This document shows positions 47,214 through 56,173 of a stretch of 64,000 nt of DNA, one piece after another. The position numbers and the translations under genes were made by a program. Position 1 is the first letter of the stretch. Each line of letters opens with the position of its first letter. A model generated the notes under the pieces. It ran no database searches and was not told where the DNA came from. It was given only the letters and a program-made list of their open reading frames with translations. The stretch is from an uncultured Rhizobium sp. (GTDB taxonomy: Bacteria > Pseudomonadota > Alphaproteobacteria > Rhizobiales > Rhizobiaceae): NCBI GenBank assembly GCA_945952045.1, contig CAMFHE010000016.1, forward strand, positions 41,780-105,779, written 5' to 3'.

Positions 47214-48033
47214 CAGGTCGATCGGCCATCGCGGCACCTTCGAAACGCGATTCTGGCGGCTGGCGCTTTATGTCGGCACGGCGCTTGTCGTCGCTTTCAT
47301 GGTCATGCCGATTGTTGCGATCCTGCCGCTTTCGTTCAATGGCAGCCAGTTTCTCACCTATCCCTTGCGTGGTTTCAGCGGGCGCTGGTATGTCGAATTG
47401 TTCACGTCGCAGCGCTGGTCGCTGGCGATCTGGAACAGCCTGTTCATCGGCGTTACGGCGGCAGCGCTCGCGACAGTTCTGGGAACGCTTGCCGCGATCG
47501 GTCTGTCGCTTGGCGAGTTTCGCGGAAAGGCCGTCGTGATGGCCATGTTGCTCAGCCCGATGGTCGTGCCGGTCGTCGTGTTTGCCGTCGGGTTGGCGCT
47601 TTTCCTCGGGCCGCTGGGCCTCACCCGCTCCTATCCGTCGATCATCATTGCCCATGCGGCCCTTGGAAGCCCGTTCGTGGTCGTGACGGTGAGCGCGGCG
47701 CTGGCCTCCTTTGACCGCAACCTGATGCGCGCCGCCGCCAATCTCGGCGCGTCGCCGCTTTATGCCTTCAGGCGGGTCATGCTGCCGCTCGTCTATCCGG
47801 GTATCCTCTCCGGCATGATCTTCGCCTTTGCGACGTCGTTCGACGAGGTCGTCACCATCATGATGATCGGCGGCCCGGAACATCGCACATTGCCTCGCGA
47901 GATGTTCTCGTCCATCCGCGAAAACCTGTCCCCCACAATCGCTGCGGCAGCAACCGTCATGACGATCGTCGCCACGGTTCTTGTCGCCACAGTCGAGGTT
48001 CTGAAACGGCGCCAGCCGAAAACGACACGATAA
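47206..48033 (+). CDS. ABC transporter permease (PotC type)
   Basis: Second permease, 275 residues. TM1 is LVVAFMVMPIVAILPLSF, followed by NGSQFLTYPLRGFSGRWYVE, the standard PotC loop. The EAA loop reads MRAAANLGASPLYAFRRVML. The C-terminal segment contains FATSFDEVVTIMMIGG, also typical. It overlaps the preceding gene by eight bases and is followed after 91 bases by the FAD enzyme gene. Confidence 0.92.
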   Translation: MANRSIGHRGTFETRFWRLALYVGTALVVAFMVMPIVAILPLSFNGSQFLTYPLRGFSGRWYVELFTSQRWSLAIWNSLFIGVTAAALATVLGTLAAIGLSLGEFRGKAVVMAMLLSPMVVPVVVFAVGLALFLGPLGLTRSYPSIIIAHAALGSPFVVVTVSAALASFDRNLMRAAANLGASPLYAFRRVMLPLVYPGILSGMIFAFATSFDEVVTIMMIGGPEHRTLPREMFSSIRENLSPTIAAAATVMTIVATVLVATVEVLKRRQPKTTR

Positions 48034-48124
48034 TCACTCAACATGTGTCCGGCTTTTCAAACCCGGCGCTTCCGAAGCGCGGCAGGGACCGGGACACGAT
48101 TGCAAAATCGAGAAAGGAAACGAA

Positions 48125-50581
48125 ATGGATATTCCATCCAGAGCCGATGTGGTCATCGTCGGCGGCGGCGTCGCAGGCTGCTCCATCGCCTATCACCTGA
48201 CGAAGCTGGGCATCTCCGATGTGGTTCTCTGCGAAAGACGCCAGCTGACCTCCGGAACCACATGGCATGCCGCCGGCCTCGTGACGCAATTGCGCGCCAC
48301 CCGCCAGATGACCGAGCTTGCCAAATATACCGGCGAGCTGTTCGGCTCGCTGGAGGCCGAGACCGGACAGGCCACCGGCTTTCGCCGCTCGGGATCGCTG
48401 CGCGTCGCCACGAATGAAGCGCGCTACGAAGAGCTGGCGCGTGGCGCATCGATGGGGCGGAACTTCGGCCTGCCAGTAGAGGCCGTCAGCGCCGGCGAAA
48501 TCAAGGAGCGCTGGTCACCGATCAACACCGACGGCATCGTCGGCGGTTTCTGGTTCCCGCATGACGGCCAGGTCAATCCGGCAGACGTGACGATGGCCTA
48601 TGCGAAAGGCGCAAGGACGGGCGGCGCGCGCATTTTCGAAAACACCAAGGTCACCAAAATCATCGTTGAAAACGGCCGCGCCACCGGCGTCATGACCGAC
48701 AAGGGCAAGATCGACGCAAAGACGGTCGTGATCTGCGGCGGCATGTGGTCGCGCGATCTCGCTGCCGATGTCGGCGTTACGCTTCCCTTGCATGCCGCAG
48801 AGCATTTCTACGTCGTCACCGAGGCGATCCCCAATCTGCCGCGCGAGCTGCCGGTTCTGTTTCTCGGCGACGAATGGACCTACTACAAGGAAGATGCCGG
48901 CAAGCTTCTTGTCGGATTTTTCGAGCCGGTTGCGAAAGCATGGGGCCAGAAAGGGATTTCCGAATCCTTTTGCTTCGATACCTTGCCGGAAGACATCGAC
49001 CACATTGCCCCGCATCTCGAAGCAGCCACGCATCGCGTGCCGTTGCTCGAAAAGACGGGCATGCAGCTTTTCTTCAACGGTCCTGAAAGCTTCACGCCCG
49101 ATAGCCGGTATCTGCTCGGCGAAACGCCCGAGGTAAACGGCCTGTTCTGCGCGACCGGGTTCAATTCGGTCGGCATTCTCTCTTCCGGCGGTGTCGGCAA
49201 GGCGATGGCCGAATGGATCAGGGATGGACATCCGCCGGTTGAATTGATCGATGTCGACGTACGCCGTACGCAGAGCTTCCAGCGCAATCGCCGCTATCTC
49301 GAACATCGGGTGGTCGAGGCGCTCGGCCTCAACTTCGATATGCATTGGCCGAACAAGCAGCTGAAGACGGCCCGCGGCGTTCGCCGGTCGCCGTTCCACG
49401 ATCGCCTGACCGCTGCCGGCGCCTTCATGACGGAAGCGTCCGGCTGGGAGCGTCCAGGCTTTTACGGCACGCCGGAAGAGGTCGCCAACGTTCAGTATTC
49501 CTATTTCAAACCCAGCTGGTTTGAGAATGTCGGCGTGGAATGCCGCAACACCGCTGAAAACATCACGTTGTTCGATCATTCGTGCTTCGTGAAATATCTG
49601 GTCGAGGGACCGGATGCGCTCAAGACCCTGAACTGGCTCAGCGTCTCCGAATGCGACGTCGAGATCGGCAAGGTCGTCTATACGCAATGGCTGAACGAAA
49701 AGGGCGGGATCGAAGCCGACCTGACGGTTACCAGGATCGGTGAGGACGCCTTCATGGTGGTTACCGGCTCGATATCGCAGCGTCGCGACATGGCCTGGTT
49801 CAAGCGGCATACGCCTGCCGACGCCCGCGTCAACATCACGGACATCACGTCCGGTCTGACGATGCTGGCGATCATGGGTCCGAAAACCCGGCTCCTGATG
49901 GAGCGGCTATCGCCGGATGATTTTTCCAATGAAGCCTTCCCGTTCGGCACGAGCAGGGAAATCGATCTCGGTTATGCGCGCGTGCGCGCGACGCGTCTCA
50001 CCTATGTCGGCGAATATGGGTATGAGCTTTATATTCCGAGCGAATTTGCCCAGCATGTCTATGACGTCATCGTCGAGGCGGGCGCGGATTTGGGACTGAA
50101 GCCCGGCGGCTTCTTCGCGCTCAATTCCCTGCGCATGGAAAAGGGCTATCGCCATTGGGGCCACGATATCGGCGAGGAAGATACGCCGTTTCAGGGCGGC
50201 CTCGGCTTTGCCGTCGCCATGGACAAGGCCGGAGGCTTTATCGGTCGCGATGTGCTTCTGCGGCAAAAGGCCGAAGGGCCGATCAAGCGCCGGATGGTGC
50301 AGATCAAGCTCACGGGCGGCACGGATTCGCCGATGCTCTACCACCACGAACCGATCCTGCGCGACGGGCAGATCGTCGGTTCGACGACATCGGGCGCCTA
50401 CGGGCATCGCGTCAACGCGTCGCTGGGAATGGGCTACGTCACGAATGAAAGCGGCGTGACGAAGGAATGGCTCGAATCCGGCGCCTGGGAAATCGAAATC
50501 GCCATGAAGCGTTATCCCATCGCGCTTCAATTCAACGCCTGGTACGATCCGAAGAGCCTGCGGGTCAAAAACGAATCTTGA
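48125..50581 (+). CDS. FAD-dependent dimethylglycine/sarcosine dehydrogenase-like protein with GcvT domain
   Basis: Two-part demethylase of 818 residues. The N-terminal DAO half has ADVVIVGGGVAGCSIAYHL (residues 7-25). The motif TTWHAAGL contains His48, the counterpart of the histidine that binds FAD covalently in dimethylglycine dehydrogenase. The C-terminal half is a GcvT-like folate domain (about 440-810, with FALNSLRMEKGYRHWGHDI and GGFIGRDVLL). Such enzymes oxidatively remove an N-methyl group and pass formaldehyde to tetrahydrofolate. It closes the Pot-type operon and is followed by a strong terminator. The substrate may be sarcosine, dimethylglycine or a larger N-methyl amino acid. Confidence 0.9.
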   Translation: MDIPSRADVVIVGGGVAGCSIAYHLTKLGISDVVLCERRQLTSGTTWHAAGLVTQLRATRQMTELAKYTGELFGSLEAETGQATGFRRSGSLRVATNEARYEELARGASMGRNFGLPVEAVSAGEIKERWSPINTDGIVGGFWFPHDGQVNPADVTMAYAKGARTGGARIFENTKVTKIIVENGRATGVMTDKGKIDAKTVVICGGMWSRDLAADVGVTLPLHAAEHFYVVTEAIPNLPRELPVLFLGDEWTYYKEDAGKLLVGFFEPVAKAWGQKGISESFCFDTLPEDIDHIAPHLEAATHRVPLLEKTGMQLFFNGPESFTPDSRYLLGETPEVNGLFCATGFNSVGILSSGGVGKAMAEWIRDGHPPVELIDVDVRRTQSFQRNRRYLEHRVVEALGLNFDMHWPNKQLKTARGVRRSPFHDRLTAAGAFMTEASGWERPGFYGTPEEVANVQYSYFKPSWFENVGVECRNTAENITLFDHSCFVKYLVEGPDALKTLNWLSVSECDVEIGKVVYTQWLNEKGGIEADLTVTRIGEDAFMVVTGSISQRRDMAWFKRHTPADARVNITDITSGLTMLAIMGPKTRLLMERLSPDDFSNEAFPFGTSREIDLGYARVRATRLTYVGEYGYELYIPSEFAQHVYDVIVEAGADLGLKPGGFFALNSLRMEKGYRHWGHDIGEEDTPFQGGLGFAVAMDKAGGFIGRDVLLRQKAEGPIKRRMVQIKLTGGTDSPMLYHHEPILRDGQIVGSTTSGAYGHRVNASLGMGYVTNESGVTKEWLESGAWEIEIAMKRYPIALQFNAWYDPKSLRVKNES

Positions 50582-50590
50582 AATGTCATT

Positions 50591-50637
50591 CGTAACGCCG
50601 GCGCGAGACCTCTCGTCCGGCGTTACGGTTTATTGTC
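50591..50637 (+). terminator. Long hairpin terminator after the demethylase gene
   Basis: CGTAACGCCGG pairs perfectly with CCGGCGTTACG, and the loop itself holds a CGAGA/TCTCG stem. GTTTATT follows. It lies 10 bases after the stop. Confidence 0.8.
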
Positions 50638-50723
50638 ATCCCATGACGTTTTTCGCGAACGGACTGCATCCGCCTCGTCCGCCGAGACGCTGGATGGACT
50701 TTTCGGAAAGGCTGGAATTGCCG

Positions 50724-51149
50724 TTATGCGGGTTCGGCCATGAACGACGAAATATGCGCGCGGGTCTGCGCAGCGATCGCGACCGAGACACGTTCGGCAA
50801 GGTTGAAGCGCGCGATCTTCATGTCGGCGGTTGCGAAGACCGTCTGACCATCGATGGATTCCATGGAATGCGAGATCGAAACGGATTTGTTGCCGAGCGC
50901 CGCGATCTTGGAGGCGACACGCACGCATGTGCCAGCCTTGACCTCGTTTCGGTAGACGATGTTCCAGGTGATGTCGGCCCAGCCCAGCCCGTCGGACTTG
51001 TCGGGCGCAAGCGTATCGAGGACCTGAAAGCTGGCATCGTCAAAGATCGCTGCGTAAAACCGGGTGTTCATGTGGCCCATCGCATCGCAATGCCAGGGGT
51101 GGACGACCGAGGTGAACAACGGCAGGTCGCGCATGGAGTTTGCATTCAT
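50724..51149 (-). CDS. Hot-dog fold acyl-CoA thioesterase
   Basis: 4HBT-type thioesterase of 141 residues. The active-site stretch is WHCDAMGHMNTRFYAAIFDD, with the conserved Asp and the GHxN turn. VYRNEVKAGTCVRVASKIAA forms the following strands. It is encoded 28 bases after the GntR gene on the same strand, so both are under the GntR promoter. In carnitine catabolism a thioesterase of this fold releases betaine from betainyl-CoA made by a BKACE enzyme; a BKACE gene is in the same predicted regulon at 56.9 kb, so an equivalent role is likely. Confidence 0.85.
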   Translation of the reverse strand: MNANSMRDLPLFTSVVHPWHCDAMGHMNTRFYAAIFDDASFQVLDTLAPDKSDGLGWADITWNIVYRNEVKAGTCVRVASKIAALGNKSVSISHSMESIDGQTVFATADMKIARFNLAERVSVAIAAQTRAHISSFMAEPA

Positions 51150-51177
51150 CGATAGATCTCGTTTGTGAGTGCCGTCG

Positions 51178-51897
51178 CTAGGGGCGATAGTCGTCGGTCA
51201 GCTTAGGCAGGATGAAATTCGAGGCCGTCAGGATGTCGAAGGCCAATGCCTTGCGCGCCTCCGGCCCTTTGCGTTCTGCGATGGCGTTCAATATGGCGCT
51301 ATGGGCCTGATTGCCGCGCAGCCTGCCGTCGTCTTCCAGTGAAAAGTAGTTCAGAACCGGACCGTATTTCAGCCAGAGCGACTCGATGATGGATACGAGT
51401 TCGGGCTTTCGCGCCGCCTTGTAGATCATGAAATGGAAACGCCGATTCCAGGCGAGATAGGTCAGGTCGAGCGATTTGGAGGCTTTCTCCACGCGCGAAT
51501 GCAATGTCTGGAGATTGTCGATTTCATCTGCGCTGATGTGCGTCGCAGCCAGTTCCGCCGCCCAGCCTTCGATTTCGATGCGAATATCCCGTATCTCGAT
51601 GAATCGAGCCGGAGACAGCCTTGTGATCGTGAAGGTTCTGTTCGGGTTCAACTCGATAGCGCCCTCGGTCACCAGGCGCATGACAGCCTCGCGGACGGGC
51701 ATCATCGAGGTGCCGAGCGCTTTTGCAACGCCCCGCAGCGTGATGATTTCGCCGGGAGGAAGGCGGCCCGAGACAACGCACTCGCGCAGCAGATAATAGA
51801 CGCGGCCCCTCAGTGACGACCACTCGATCACCTCCTGTTCGGCCTTGGCCATGAATGTCGCAAACTCGGCGATCCTGGTTTCAGTGGTCGTATTCAA
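51178..51897 (-). CDS. GntR family regulator, FCD subfamily, predicted master of the adjacent operons
   Basis: Regulator of 239 residues. The winged helix reads VYYLLRECVVSGRLPPGE and then GVAKALGTSMMPVREAVMRL. The FCD ligand domain has RDIRIEIEGWAAELAATHI, YLAWNRRFHFMIYKAA and NQAHSAILNAIAERK. It starts at a TTG (51897) with GAGGA well placed; no ATG is available near the domain start. A 14-base perfect palindrome stands 24 bases upstream, and related sites precede both large transporter operons, so it probably controls itself and both. Confidence 0.88.
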   Translation of the reverse strand: MNTTTETRIAEFATFMAKAEQEVIEWSSLRGRVYYLLRECVVSGRLPPGEIITLRGVAKALGTSMMPVREAVMRLVTEGAIELNPNRTFTITRLSPARFIEIRDIRIEIEGWAAELAATHISADEIDNLQTLHSRVEKASKSLDLTYLAWNRRFHFMIYKAARKPELVSIIESLWLKYGPVLNYFSLEDDGRLRGNQAHSAILNAIAERKGPEARKALAFDILTASNFILPKLTDDYRP

Positions 51898-51920
51898 AGC
51901 AAGTCCTCGTTGTAAGTGAT

Positions 51921-51934
51921 TCTGTGATCACAGA
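51921..51934. promoter_or_regulatory. Operator copy 3, TCTGTGATCACAGA
   Basis: The longest and most symmetrical copy, a 14-base perfect palindrome. It lies 24 bases before the GntR TTG start, ideal for autorepression. Confidence 0.75.
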
Positions 51935-52068
51935 AGAATTTTCCATTTCCACGTCGTTGTCACATACTACACACAACCGGACCAATTGCCAATAAGCTGT
52001 GCGAAGTGAATGAAAAATATGCACTTATGCCACAATTTTTGCCGTCGGCGCTTTTCTGAGAAGTCGTA

Positions 52069-52107
52069 TTGACAAGGACGGCAAAGTCTAGTGATATTGT
52101 GATCACA
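52069..52107 (+). promoter_or_regulatory. Liv-type operon promoter with operator copy 4
   Basis: TTGACA (52069-52074), 17 bases, TGATAT (52092-52097), then immediately TGTGATCACA (52098-52107). The operator covers the expected transcription start, predicting simple repression. The binding-protein ATG is 36 bases further on. Confidence 0.7.
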
Positions 52108-52142
52108 GAGGCAAATAATGCCTTGCAAAAGGGAACAAGAAA

Positions 52143-53411
52143 ATGACTGTGAGCCTGAAATTTTCCATACGCGCAACGACTGCTTTGACCGCGTGTACGC
52201 TGGCCTTCGCCAGCGCAGCATTCGCCGATACGATCAAGATCGGCGTGATTCAGCCCCAGGCAGGCGACTGCGCGCAATGGGGCATCCCGATCAGCCGTGG
52301 CGTGATGATGTGGGCGGACGAGATGAACGCCAAGGGTGGCGTCGAGCTTGCCAATGGCGCAAAGGAGAAAATCGAGGTCAAGACCTACGACAACGTCTGC
52401 TACGCGCCCGGTGACGAACTCAAGGCCGCGCGCCGCGCCGTCCTCGACGATGGCGCCCAGTATGTTCTCCAGACCTATACGCCGGCAGCGCGACAGGCGA
52501 TTGCCGATCTGACGAACGAGCGCAAGGTTGTCAGCGTTTCCTATGGCGCCGGATTTCTCAGCGGCAAATATCCATTCATGTTCGGCGCGATGACCGGTTC
52601 GCCGACCTCTTACATGCTGGTCGCCGATCGGATCATCGCCGCGCATCCGGAAGCCAAGCGCATTGCGATCATTTCGGCAGACAACAGCTTTGCCAAATCG
52701 TCGAAGGCCTATGCGGAGGCAGGTATCGCCCCGCATGGCGACGCCGTGCAGATCGTTTACAATCAGAGCTACAGCTCGGATGCGACCGGCGACATGCTGA
52801 GCCTTCTGTCTCCGCTCATGGAAGCCCAGCCCGATATCATCATCGAGGCCGGTTTCGTTCCCTCGCAGCAGGCCCAGATGGTCGAAATCCTCGATCAGCT
52901 CGGCTTCAAGGGTTATTTCGGCAGCGAGGCCTGGAACCTCAACTTCATGACCGAGCGCCTCGGCGCCGATCGTATCGCTGGCCGTCTTTACAGCGGTTAC
53001 GGCCTCGATGCCTCCGAAGCGTCGCTGAGCCCGCGCGTTGCCGAATTCTACAAGAACTATGTCGCCAAATACGGCGAGAAGGAATGGTCGGTCTTCGCCT
53101 CCATCAGCTATGCCACCGTCGCCACGCTGGAAGCCGGTTTCAAACTCTCCAAGTCGGCGGCCCCGGCCGATTTCGTCGAGGCGGTGCATGCGTCGCCGAC
53201 GCTGGATCATCCTCTCTTCGGCAAATCCACCTGGGCCGGCGAGGATGTCTTCGGCATCAACAATCATCTTTATACGCCGCTGCCGATCTACAACGTCGGC
53301 GCCGACGGCAAGATCGTTCTCGATAAGGTCGAGGACGTCAACGCCTGGTGGCAGAAGAACAAGGCTGCCGCCCTGCCAGTCCTCCAGAAGGAAAACCAGG
53401 TCTACAAGTGA
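52143..53411 (+). CDS. Branched-chain-amino-acid-type ABC substrate-binding protein
   Basis: Periplasmic receptor of 422 residues with a signal peptide (RATTALTACTLAFASAAFA). The mature start is IKIGVIQPQAGDCAQWGIP, and CYAPGDELKAARRAVLDDGA and PAARQAIADLTNERKVVSVS follow. The Peripla_BP_6 family also binds amides, urea, aromatic and betaine-like ligands. Two Cys residues (in GDCAQ and NVCYA) could form a disulfide. It is the first gene of a complete Liv-type operon and is followed by two hairpins before livH, a common way to raise receptor levels. Confidence 0.9.
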   Translation: MTVSLKFSIRATTALTACTLAFASAAFADTIKIGVIQPQAGDCAQWGIPISRGVMMWADEMNAKGGVELANGAKEKIEVKTYDNVCYAPGDELKAARRAVLDDGAQYVLQTYTPAARQAIADLTNERKVVSVSYGAGFLSGKYPFMFGAMTGSPTSYMLVADRIIAAHPEAKRIAIISADNSFAKSSKAYAEAGIAPHGDAVQIVYNQSYSSDATGDMLSLLSPLMEAQPDIIIEAGFVPSQQAQMVEILDQLGFKGYFGSEAWNLNFMTERLGADRIAGRLYSGYGLDASEASLSPRVAEFYKNYVAKYGEKEWSVFASISYATVATLEAGFKLSKSAAPADFVEAVHASPTLDHPLFGKSTWAGEDVFGINNHLYTPLPIYNVGADGKIVLDKVEDVNAWWQKNKAAALPVLQKENQVYK

Positions 53412-53420
53412 CCTGAGATT

Positions 53421-53514
53421 GCGGGCGTCTCCAGTCGCCCGCCACTCGCTCTAACATCAAGGCCGCGTCCTCCCAGCCGTCCTGCCTCCCCCATGCCGTC
53501 ACGGCAAGGGGGAG
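53421..53514 (+). other. Two hairpins between the Liv-type receptor and permease genes
   Basis: GCGGGCG/CGCCCGC (53421-53442) and CTCCCCC/GGGGGAG with an inner GCC/GGC stem (53486-53514). Neither has a T tract. They lie in the 163-base gap and probably protect or attenuate the transcript. Confidence 0.5.
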
Positions 53515-53574
53515 AAGGATGTGGCGTATCCCATTGCGCGAAGGTTTCGAGGCCGTCTCATAGAGTCAACGAAT

Positions 53575-54438
53575 ATGCAGAACATAGTGAATGTCCTGTC
53601 CCTGACCTCGTTCTACGTCTCGTTCTCGCTCGGGCTGGCGATGGTCTTCGGAATTTTGAGGATCGTGAATTACGCGCATGGCGAAATCTACATGATCGGC
53701 GGTTACGCGCTGTTTCTTGTGGTTTCGGCGCTCAACGGCGTTGTTCCCGGGCCGGTCGTGATGTTGCTCGCGCTCCTGCTGTCCGCTCTCATCGGTGCGG
53801 CGATCGGTGTGGTCTTGCAATGGGGTATTTTCGCGCCATTGAAAGACAAGGCCTTTTCGATCTTCATGGCCACGCTCGGGGTTTCATATATCCTGCAATC
53901 GCTTGTGGTTCTCACCATCGGCGCGACCGGACGTTCGATTTCCCCGCTGTTTCCAGGCTTCACCAAACTGTACGGCGCGATTTTCCCGAACCAGCGCATC
54001 TTCGTCTTCTGCATGACGTTACTGCTGGTCGGCGCGCTGTATCTGCTCCTCATGCACACCGCATACGGTCGCCGCATTCGGGCGGTCGCCCAGAATCCGC
54101 GTGGCGCGGTTCTGCAGGGCATCAATCTGCGGCAGGTCAACCTGTGGACCGCCGTGATCGGCGCGGTTCTGGCCTCGGTGGCGGGAACGTTGATGGCCAG
54201 CGTCGTCAGCATCAATCCCTACATGGGCAACGAAGCGATCTGGCGGGCTTTCATCATCATCATCGTCGGCGGCATCGGCAGCATCCCCGGCGCCATCATT
54301 GCGGCCGTCGTTTTCGCCACCACCGACACCCTGATGCTCTTCTTTGGCTTCGGCAAGCTCAATGCCCTCGTCGATGCTCTGGTCATGCTCGCGGTTCTGG
54401 CGATCCGGCCGCAAGGTATCCTGGGCGTGAAGGAATAA
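53575..54438 (+). CDS. Branched-chain-type ABC permease (LivH family)
   Basis: Membrane subunit of 287 residues. The N-terminal segment YVSFSLGLAMVFGILRIVNY followed by AHGEIYMIGGYAL is the LivH signature. The cytoplasmic loop reads IRAVAQNPRGAVLQGINLRQ, and GGIGSIPGAIIAAVVFA and IRPQGILGVKE end the protein. Seven to eight hydrophobic segments are present. The ATG at 53575 was chosen because the family sequence begins there. It is three bases from the livM-type gene. Confidence 0.92.
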   Translation: MQNIVNVLSLTSFYVSFSLGLAMVFGILRIVNYAHGEIYMIGGYALFLVVSALNGVVPGPVVMLLALLLSALIGAAIGVVLQWGIFAPLKDKAFSIFMATLGVSYILQSLVVLTIGATGRSISPLFPGFTKLYGAIFPNQRIFVFCMTLLLVGALYLLLMHTAYGRRIRAVAQNPRGAVLQGINLRQVNLWTAVIGAVLASVAGTLMASVVSINPYMGNEAIWRAFIIIIVGGIGSIPGAIIAAVVFATTDTLMLFFGFGKLNALVDALVMLAVLAIRPQGILGVKE

Positions 54439-54441
54439 GCC

Positions 54442-55425
54442 ATGCGATTTCTTGGTCTCTCTGTTTTGCTAGCGATAGCCACCGCCGCCGCATCGCTTCA
54501 TCTTGGCGAATACTGGCTGAACGTGGCCGTCATTTTCCTGATCAACGTCATGCTGTTGATCGGCTTCCGGCTCGTCACGCTGATGGGCGGTTGGTCCTTC
54601 TCCCATGTCGCGTTCATGGGGCTTGGAAGTTATACGACCGCGATCCTGACGACGGCCGGTACGCCCTGGTCGTTCTGGGCCACGATCCCGCTGGCCATCG
54701 TCATTTCAGGCATTGCGGCATTCGTCGTCGGCCTTGCCGTCCTGCGGACCCGGCACTACTACTTCTTCCTGAGTTCGCTGGCCGCCGGCGAAGCGCTGCG
54801 CCAGTGCTTTTCCCAGCTCGACTGGATCACGGGCGGCACCTATGGCATCTCGTTCATTCCCCGGCCGAACCCGGTGTTCGGCGTCAGCTTCGACGACACG
54901 CTGAGCTTTCTCTGGCTGGTCCTCGGCTTTGCGTTTGCCGTTGCCCTTTTCGCACGCTGGTTCGATGCCTCGGAAGCCGGTCGCAGAATTCGTGCGATCT
55001 CCATCAATGAAGACCTCTCGGCATCGCTCGGCATCAACACATGGGCGCACCGCGTGCTGGCCTTCGTCGTGGGTTCGGCGGTTGCCGGACTGGCGGGTGT
55101 GTTCTTCGCGAGCTTCAACAAGATCGTCAATCCGCTCGACTTCTCGTCCGTCTACATGTTCCGGATCGTCGCGGCGGCAATCGTCGGCGGTGTCAGCACG
55201 TTTGCCGGGCCAATTCTGGGTTTGCTTTACCTGACGACGATCGAAGAGCTTTTCCGTGGCGTGCCTCAATATGTTCCGCTGATCTGGGGGGTGAGCGTCA
55301 TTGCCGTCCTGCTTCTGCTTCCCGGTGGATTGGAAACCCTGCTGTTCGGACAGACCGAACGCAGCCAGCTTTTGGCCAGATTGGGTCGCCGCTTCAAGAC
55401 CGGCAAAGGAGCGAGCAATGCTTGA
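54442..55425 (+). CDS. Branched-chain-type ABC permease (LivM family)
   Basis: Second membrane subunit, 327 residues. INVMLLIGFRLVTLMGGWSF followed by SHVAFMGLGSYTTAIL, then TGGTYGISFIPRPN, are LivM hallmarks. The coupling loop is GRRIRAISINEDLSASLGIN. The late GGVSTFAGPILGLLYLTTIEE and LLLPGGLETLL are also typical. It overlaps the livG-type gene by eight bases. Confidence 0.92.
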   Translation: MRFLGLSVLLAIATAAASLHLGEYWLNVAVIFLINVMLLIGFRLVTLMGGWSFSHVAFMGLGSYTTAILTTAGTPWSFWATIPLAIVISGIAAFVVGLAVLRTRHYYFFLSSLAAGEALRQCFSQLDWITGGTYGISFIPRPNPVFGVSFDDTLSFLWLVLGFAFAVALFARWFDASEAGRRIRAISINEDLSASLGINTWAHRVLAFVVGSAVAGLAGVFFASFNKIVNPLDFSSVYMFRIVAAAIVGGVSTFAGPILGLLYLTTIEELFRGVPQYVPLIWGVSVIAVLLLLPGGLETLLFGQTERSQLLARLGRRFKTGKGASNA

Positions 55426-56173
55426 GGTGCGCAATGTTACGAAGCGGTTCGGTTCCAACATCGCCGTCAACGATGTCTCGTTCTCGATTGCCAAGGGTGA
55501 GATCCACGGGCTGATCGGCCCCAACGGATCGGGCAAGACGACCCTGTTCAACGTGGTCAGCGGCTTCTACGCGCCGACAGCCGGGAATGTCACATTCGAA
55601 GGCAGGCAGATCTCCGGCCTCCGACCGCATCGGGTCGCCAAGGCCGGTCTTGTTCGAACCTTCCAGCTGACAAGTGTCTTCCAAGGCCTTTCGGTGCGCC
55701 AAAGCATCGAAATCGCCCTGGCGGTCGCGCATTCGAATGGCTTGCTTGCCGCGCATGACGATTGGCTGCGTGAGTTCAGGACGGCGGATGCGATCCTTGA
55801 CTACTTCGACTTGAAACACTCCGCAGACAAGCACGCAAACGTTCTGCCGGGAGGCATTCAGAGAACGCTTTCGATCGCGACGGCGCTTGCAGTGCGGCCG
55901 CGCATGCTTTTGCTCGATGAACCCCTGGCCGGCTTGAATCCCAGTGAAAAAGCGCGCATCGCCGGCAAGATTCGCGAGCTTCGCGACACGTTCGGCGTGA
56001 CCGTCCTGCTCGTCGAGCACGACATCAAGTCGGTGTTTTCGGTTTGCGACAACATCACGGTGATCAATATCGGCAAGAAAATCGCCGACGGAACGTCTTC
56101 CGAAATCTCATCGAACGATGCGGTCATCCGCGCTTATCTCGGTTCTGCGGGAGCGGCACATGCTCAGCATTGA
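55418..56173 (+). CDS. Branched-chain-type ABC ATP-binding protein (LivG family)
   Basis: ATPase of 251 residues. Walker A is GPNGSGKTTLFNV, the LivG insertion is GLRPHRVAKAGLVRTFQLTS, Walker B is LLLDEPLAGLNPSE, and the switch His is in VLLVEHDIKSVF. The usual LSYG signature is replaced by VLPGGIQRTLSIATAL: the second position is Pro, a mild deviation that still leaves GGxQR. The start at 55418 overlaps livM; an upstream frame opening is not protein-like. Confidence 0.9.
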   Translation: MLEVRNVTKRFGSNIAVNDVSFSIAKGEIHGLIGPNGSGKTTLFNVVSGFYAPTAGNVTFEGRQISGLRPHRVAKAGLVRTFQLTSVFQGLSVRQSIEIALAVAHSNGLLAAHDDWLREFRTADAILDYFDLKHSADKHANVLPGGIQRTLSIATALAVRPRMLLLDEPLAGLNPSEKARIAGKIRELRDTFGVTVLLVEHDIKSVFSVCDNITVINIGKKIADGTSSEISSNDAVIRAYLGSAGAAHAQH

